Source of the DNA: Verrucomicrobiaceae bacterium
GTDB lineage: Bacteria > Verrucomicrobiota > Verrucomicrobiia > Verrucomicrobiales > V1-33
Assembly (NCBI GenBank): GCA_027483175.1
Contig: JAIXVE010000051.1
Coordinates: 1 to 45,628, forward strand
Direction: 5' to 3'
Length of the DNA: 45,628 nt
Part shown: positions 43,554-45,628 of the stretch, in pieces
How positions within the stretch are numbered: position 1 is the stretch's first letter
How the letters are laid out: each line of letters starts with the position of its first letter
The notes under the pieces: model-generated
Seen by the model: only the letters and a program-made list of their open reading frames with translations
Databases searched by the model: none
What the model was told of the DNA's origin: nothing
Made by a program: the position numbers and the translations under genes

Positions 43554-43928
43554 TCACTTCTTCTTCGGCTTGTGCACTTCGTGGCACGCCTTGCAGTTCG
43601 CCGCCTTCTCAAACGCCTTCGGCGCATCCGCCGCACCACTCTCAAGGTCAACCACCGCCTTCACCAGCGCTTCCGTCTTCGTCTTCCACGAAGCATAATC
43701 GCCCACCGGCGGCTTCGCCTTCACCAGCGACTCGCAATACGCCTTCAGCTTCGCAATGTCTTCCTTGGAAGCCTTCCCAGTCGACGCCAGCTTCGCCAGC
43801 GACGTGTCCCCCTTGAACCCTCCCTTCATAGCTTCCTCAATCACTTTGTGGTCATCCGCGCTGGATACCGAAATGCTCGAAAGCATGGCAACGGCAGCAA
43901 AAAGTCGGGCGGTCATAAATGTAGTCAT
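43554..43928 (-). CDS. Secreted c-type cytochrome family protein
   Basis: Signal peptide MTTFMTARLFAAVAMLSSISVSSA; haem motif CKACH near the C-terminus (AANCKACHEVHKPKKK). Confidence 0.82.
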   Translation of the reverse strand: MTTFMTARLFAAVAMLSSISVSSADDHKVIEEAMKGGFKGDTSLAKLASTGKASKEDIAKLKAYCESLVKAKPPVGDYASWKTKTEALVKAVVDLESGAADAPKAFEKAANCKACHEVHKPKKK

Positions 43929-44115
43929 TTCTGGGGGTTTCGTTTGAATGGATATTCCTAAACTGCCGGCTATTCCGGCCGGAGGACAAGAAATTTCGAA
44001 AAAATCTCAATCTCCTGAAAGAATCCCCGCAAGGCCAATGCCACCGCCCCCGTCCAGTCCATACGGAAAGCCGGACACCCCTCTTCTCCCACCCAACTCC
44101 ATCCTCCCTCCCATC

Positions 44116-45375
44116 ATGCGCCCCTCCCTCCTGCTCCCCCTGCTCGCCCTCACCCTCGCCGCCTCCACCGCCTCCGCGTCCCCCTACGACCCGTCATGGG
44201 CCGCCATCAAACCAAAACGCACCATCCAGCACTCGGACCCTAACGGCGACTCTCTCGTCAAGGCCATCGCCGCCCTCCAGCCAGGCGATCACCTCGAAAT
44301 CGCCGCCGGCACCTACTCCATCAACCGCATGTGGGACGTCCAAACCACCGGCACCGCCTCCGCCCCAGTCTGGATCACCGCCGCCAAAAACGCCCAGGTC
44401 ATCATCACCCGACCCGACGACCAGCAGAACGTCATCAACATCGGTCAGGCCAAACCCGTTCAGTTCCTCTGCCTCCGCGGCCTCGAATTCACCGGCGGCA
44501 GCCACGGCATCCGCATCGGCAATGTCTCCAACTTCTGGCTCGACCAATGCCACATCCACCACACCGGCGAGGTCTGCGTCAGCGCCAACAGCGCCAATAC
44601 CTCCCACCTCTTCCTAACCAGAAACCACATCCACCACGGCGCCGGTCACGCCGAAGGCTTCTACCTCGGAGCCAACAACGGCGACCACATCATGTCCGAA
44701 AGCATCATCGCCCTCAACCACATCCACGACTGCCGCGGCGAACAAGGCGACGGCATCGAGGTCAAACAAGGCTCATGGGGCAACCTCATCGCCGAGAATC
44801 ACGTCCACGACACCAACTACCCCTGCATCACCGTCTACGGCACTAACGGCAAACCAGTCAATATCATCGAACGCAATCTCTGCTACAACAGCGCCGACCA
44901 CGTCATGCAGATCCAGGGCGATGCCCTCGTCCGCAACAATGTCCTCATCAACGGTGCCCACGCCGGCTTCGCCAGCACCGACCACCAAGGCAAATCCGCC
45001 AACCTCAAGGTCGTCCACAATACCATCGTCAACCGCACCCACGCGTTCCGCGCCAACTCATGGAACGACCGCACCGGAATGGTCCTCGCCAACAATGTCC
45101 TCTACTCCACCGAGGAAAACGCCATCCTCTTCACCAACGGCTCCTCCGGCGTCACCGTCTCCGGCAATGTCGTCCTCGGCAACGGCCCCAGACCCGGCAC
45201 CTCGAAAGGCCGCGGCCTGACAGATCTCCCCAATCTCTCCCCCGACGGCTCCAAACACGACGCCACCCCAGCCCCGGACGCACCCTTCAACTCCGCCGAC
45301 CCCCGCTTCCTCGAAAAATCCGACTTCCTCGGCAAACCCCGCTCCCGCCCCGTCAGCGGAGCCATCGCCCGCTAA
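44116..45375 (+). CDS. Secreted right-handed beta-helix (pectate-lyase-like) protein
   Basis: Signal peptide MRPSLLLPLLALTLAASTASAS; AIAALQPGDHLEIAAGTYS...LRGLEFTGGSHGIRIGNVSNFWLDQCHIHHTG...NHIHDCRGEQGDGIEVKQGS...NNVLYSTEENAILF. Confidence 0.88.
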   Translation: MRPSLLLPLLALTLAASTASASPYDPSWAAIKPKRTIQHSDPNGDSLVKAIAALQPGDHLEIAAGTYSINRMWDVQTTGTASAPVWITAAKNAQVIITRPDDQQNVINIGQAKPVQFLCLRGLEFTGGSHGIRIGNVSNFWLDQCHIHHTGEVCVSANSANTSHLFLTRNHIHHGAGHAEGFYLGANNGDHIMSESIIALNHIHDCRGEQGDGIEVKQGSWGNLIAENHVHDTNYPCITVYGTNGKPVNIIERNLCYNSADHVMQIQGDALVRNNVLINGAHAGFASTDHQGKSANLKVVHNTIVNRTHAFRANSWNDRTGMVLANNVLYSTEENAILFTNGSSGVTVSGNVVLGNGPRPGTSKGRGLTDLPNLSPDGSKHDATPAPDAPFNSADPRFLEKSDFLGKPRSRPVSGAIAR

Positions 45376-45461
45376 AACCATAGCACACTGCGGTTTAACC
45401 GCAATCTCAAACATACCGCATTTCGCTTGCGCGCCTCTACCCAGGGCCCCACCATCCGCCC

Positions 45462-45628
45462 ATGCGCGGCCAAAACGGAACGCCCTCCCACGACGACCTC
45501 ATCAAAAATCTCCTGCTCCAGCCGCGTCTCTTCCGCGACTTCTGCCACGCCTTCCTCCCCGCCCTCGCCGACTTCGCCGACCTCAATCACCTCGACTACA
45601 TCGACAAGGAACACCCAGGCTCCCGCCG
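45462..45628 (+). CDS. Rpn-family (PD-(D/E)XK) recombination-promoting nuclease/putative transposase, truncated by window end
   Basis: MRGQNGTPSHDDLIKNLLLQPRLFRDFCHAFLPALADFADLNHLDYIDKEHPGSR..., the typical Rpn N-terminus; runs off the window. Confidence 0.6.
   Translation, partial: MRGQNGTPSHDDLIKNLLLQPRLFRDFCHAFLPALADFADLNHLDYIDKEHPGSR

Overview
High-GC bacterial chromosome segment. Its gene families (secreted DxDxDG/'FYRL'-ending proteins, SUMF1-fold proteins, ECF sigma + Ser/Thr kinase pair, exosortase/PEP-CTERM, PQQ-propeller proteins) suggest Verrucomicrobiota, but that is inference. About 31.2-43.5 kb is mostly housekeeping (waaA, rsmD, NtrC-type regulator, lipoate ligase-like, fabD, folK, dapB, YheT-like hydrolase) plus an exosortase-EpsI fusion. 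About 0.1-7.9 kb holds secreted proteins: two SUMF1-fold paralogs, a large CARDB protein and an S1 protease with a PEP-CTERM tail. 8.1-11.5 kb encodes a Ser/Thr kinase and an ECF sigma factor. The most interesting region is 12.5-30.2 kb, a candidate Sec-exported Tc/ABC-toxin-like locus. It comprises a P-domain/PKD adhesin-like protein, a phage tail-collar fibre-like protein with a slippable 7-bp repeat in its signal peptide, a large protein whose C-terminus resembles TcA, a PpiC/SurA-like lipoprotein, and a SpvB/FG-GAP/TcB-mid/RHS fusion ending in a GHSLGGG lipase-like tip. Two antisense toxin-antitoxin modules (UPF0175-DUF3368 and DUF1778-GNAT) sit exactly at the TcA|PPIase and PPIase|TcB-C junctions and break the local strand skew. 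No tRNA, rRNA or CRISPR was seen. All family calls come from reading motifs, not database searches.
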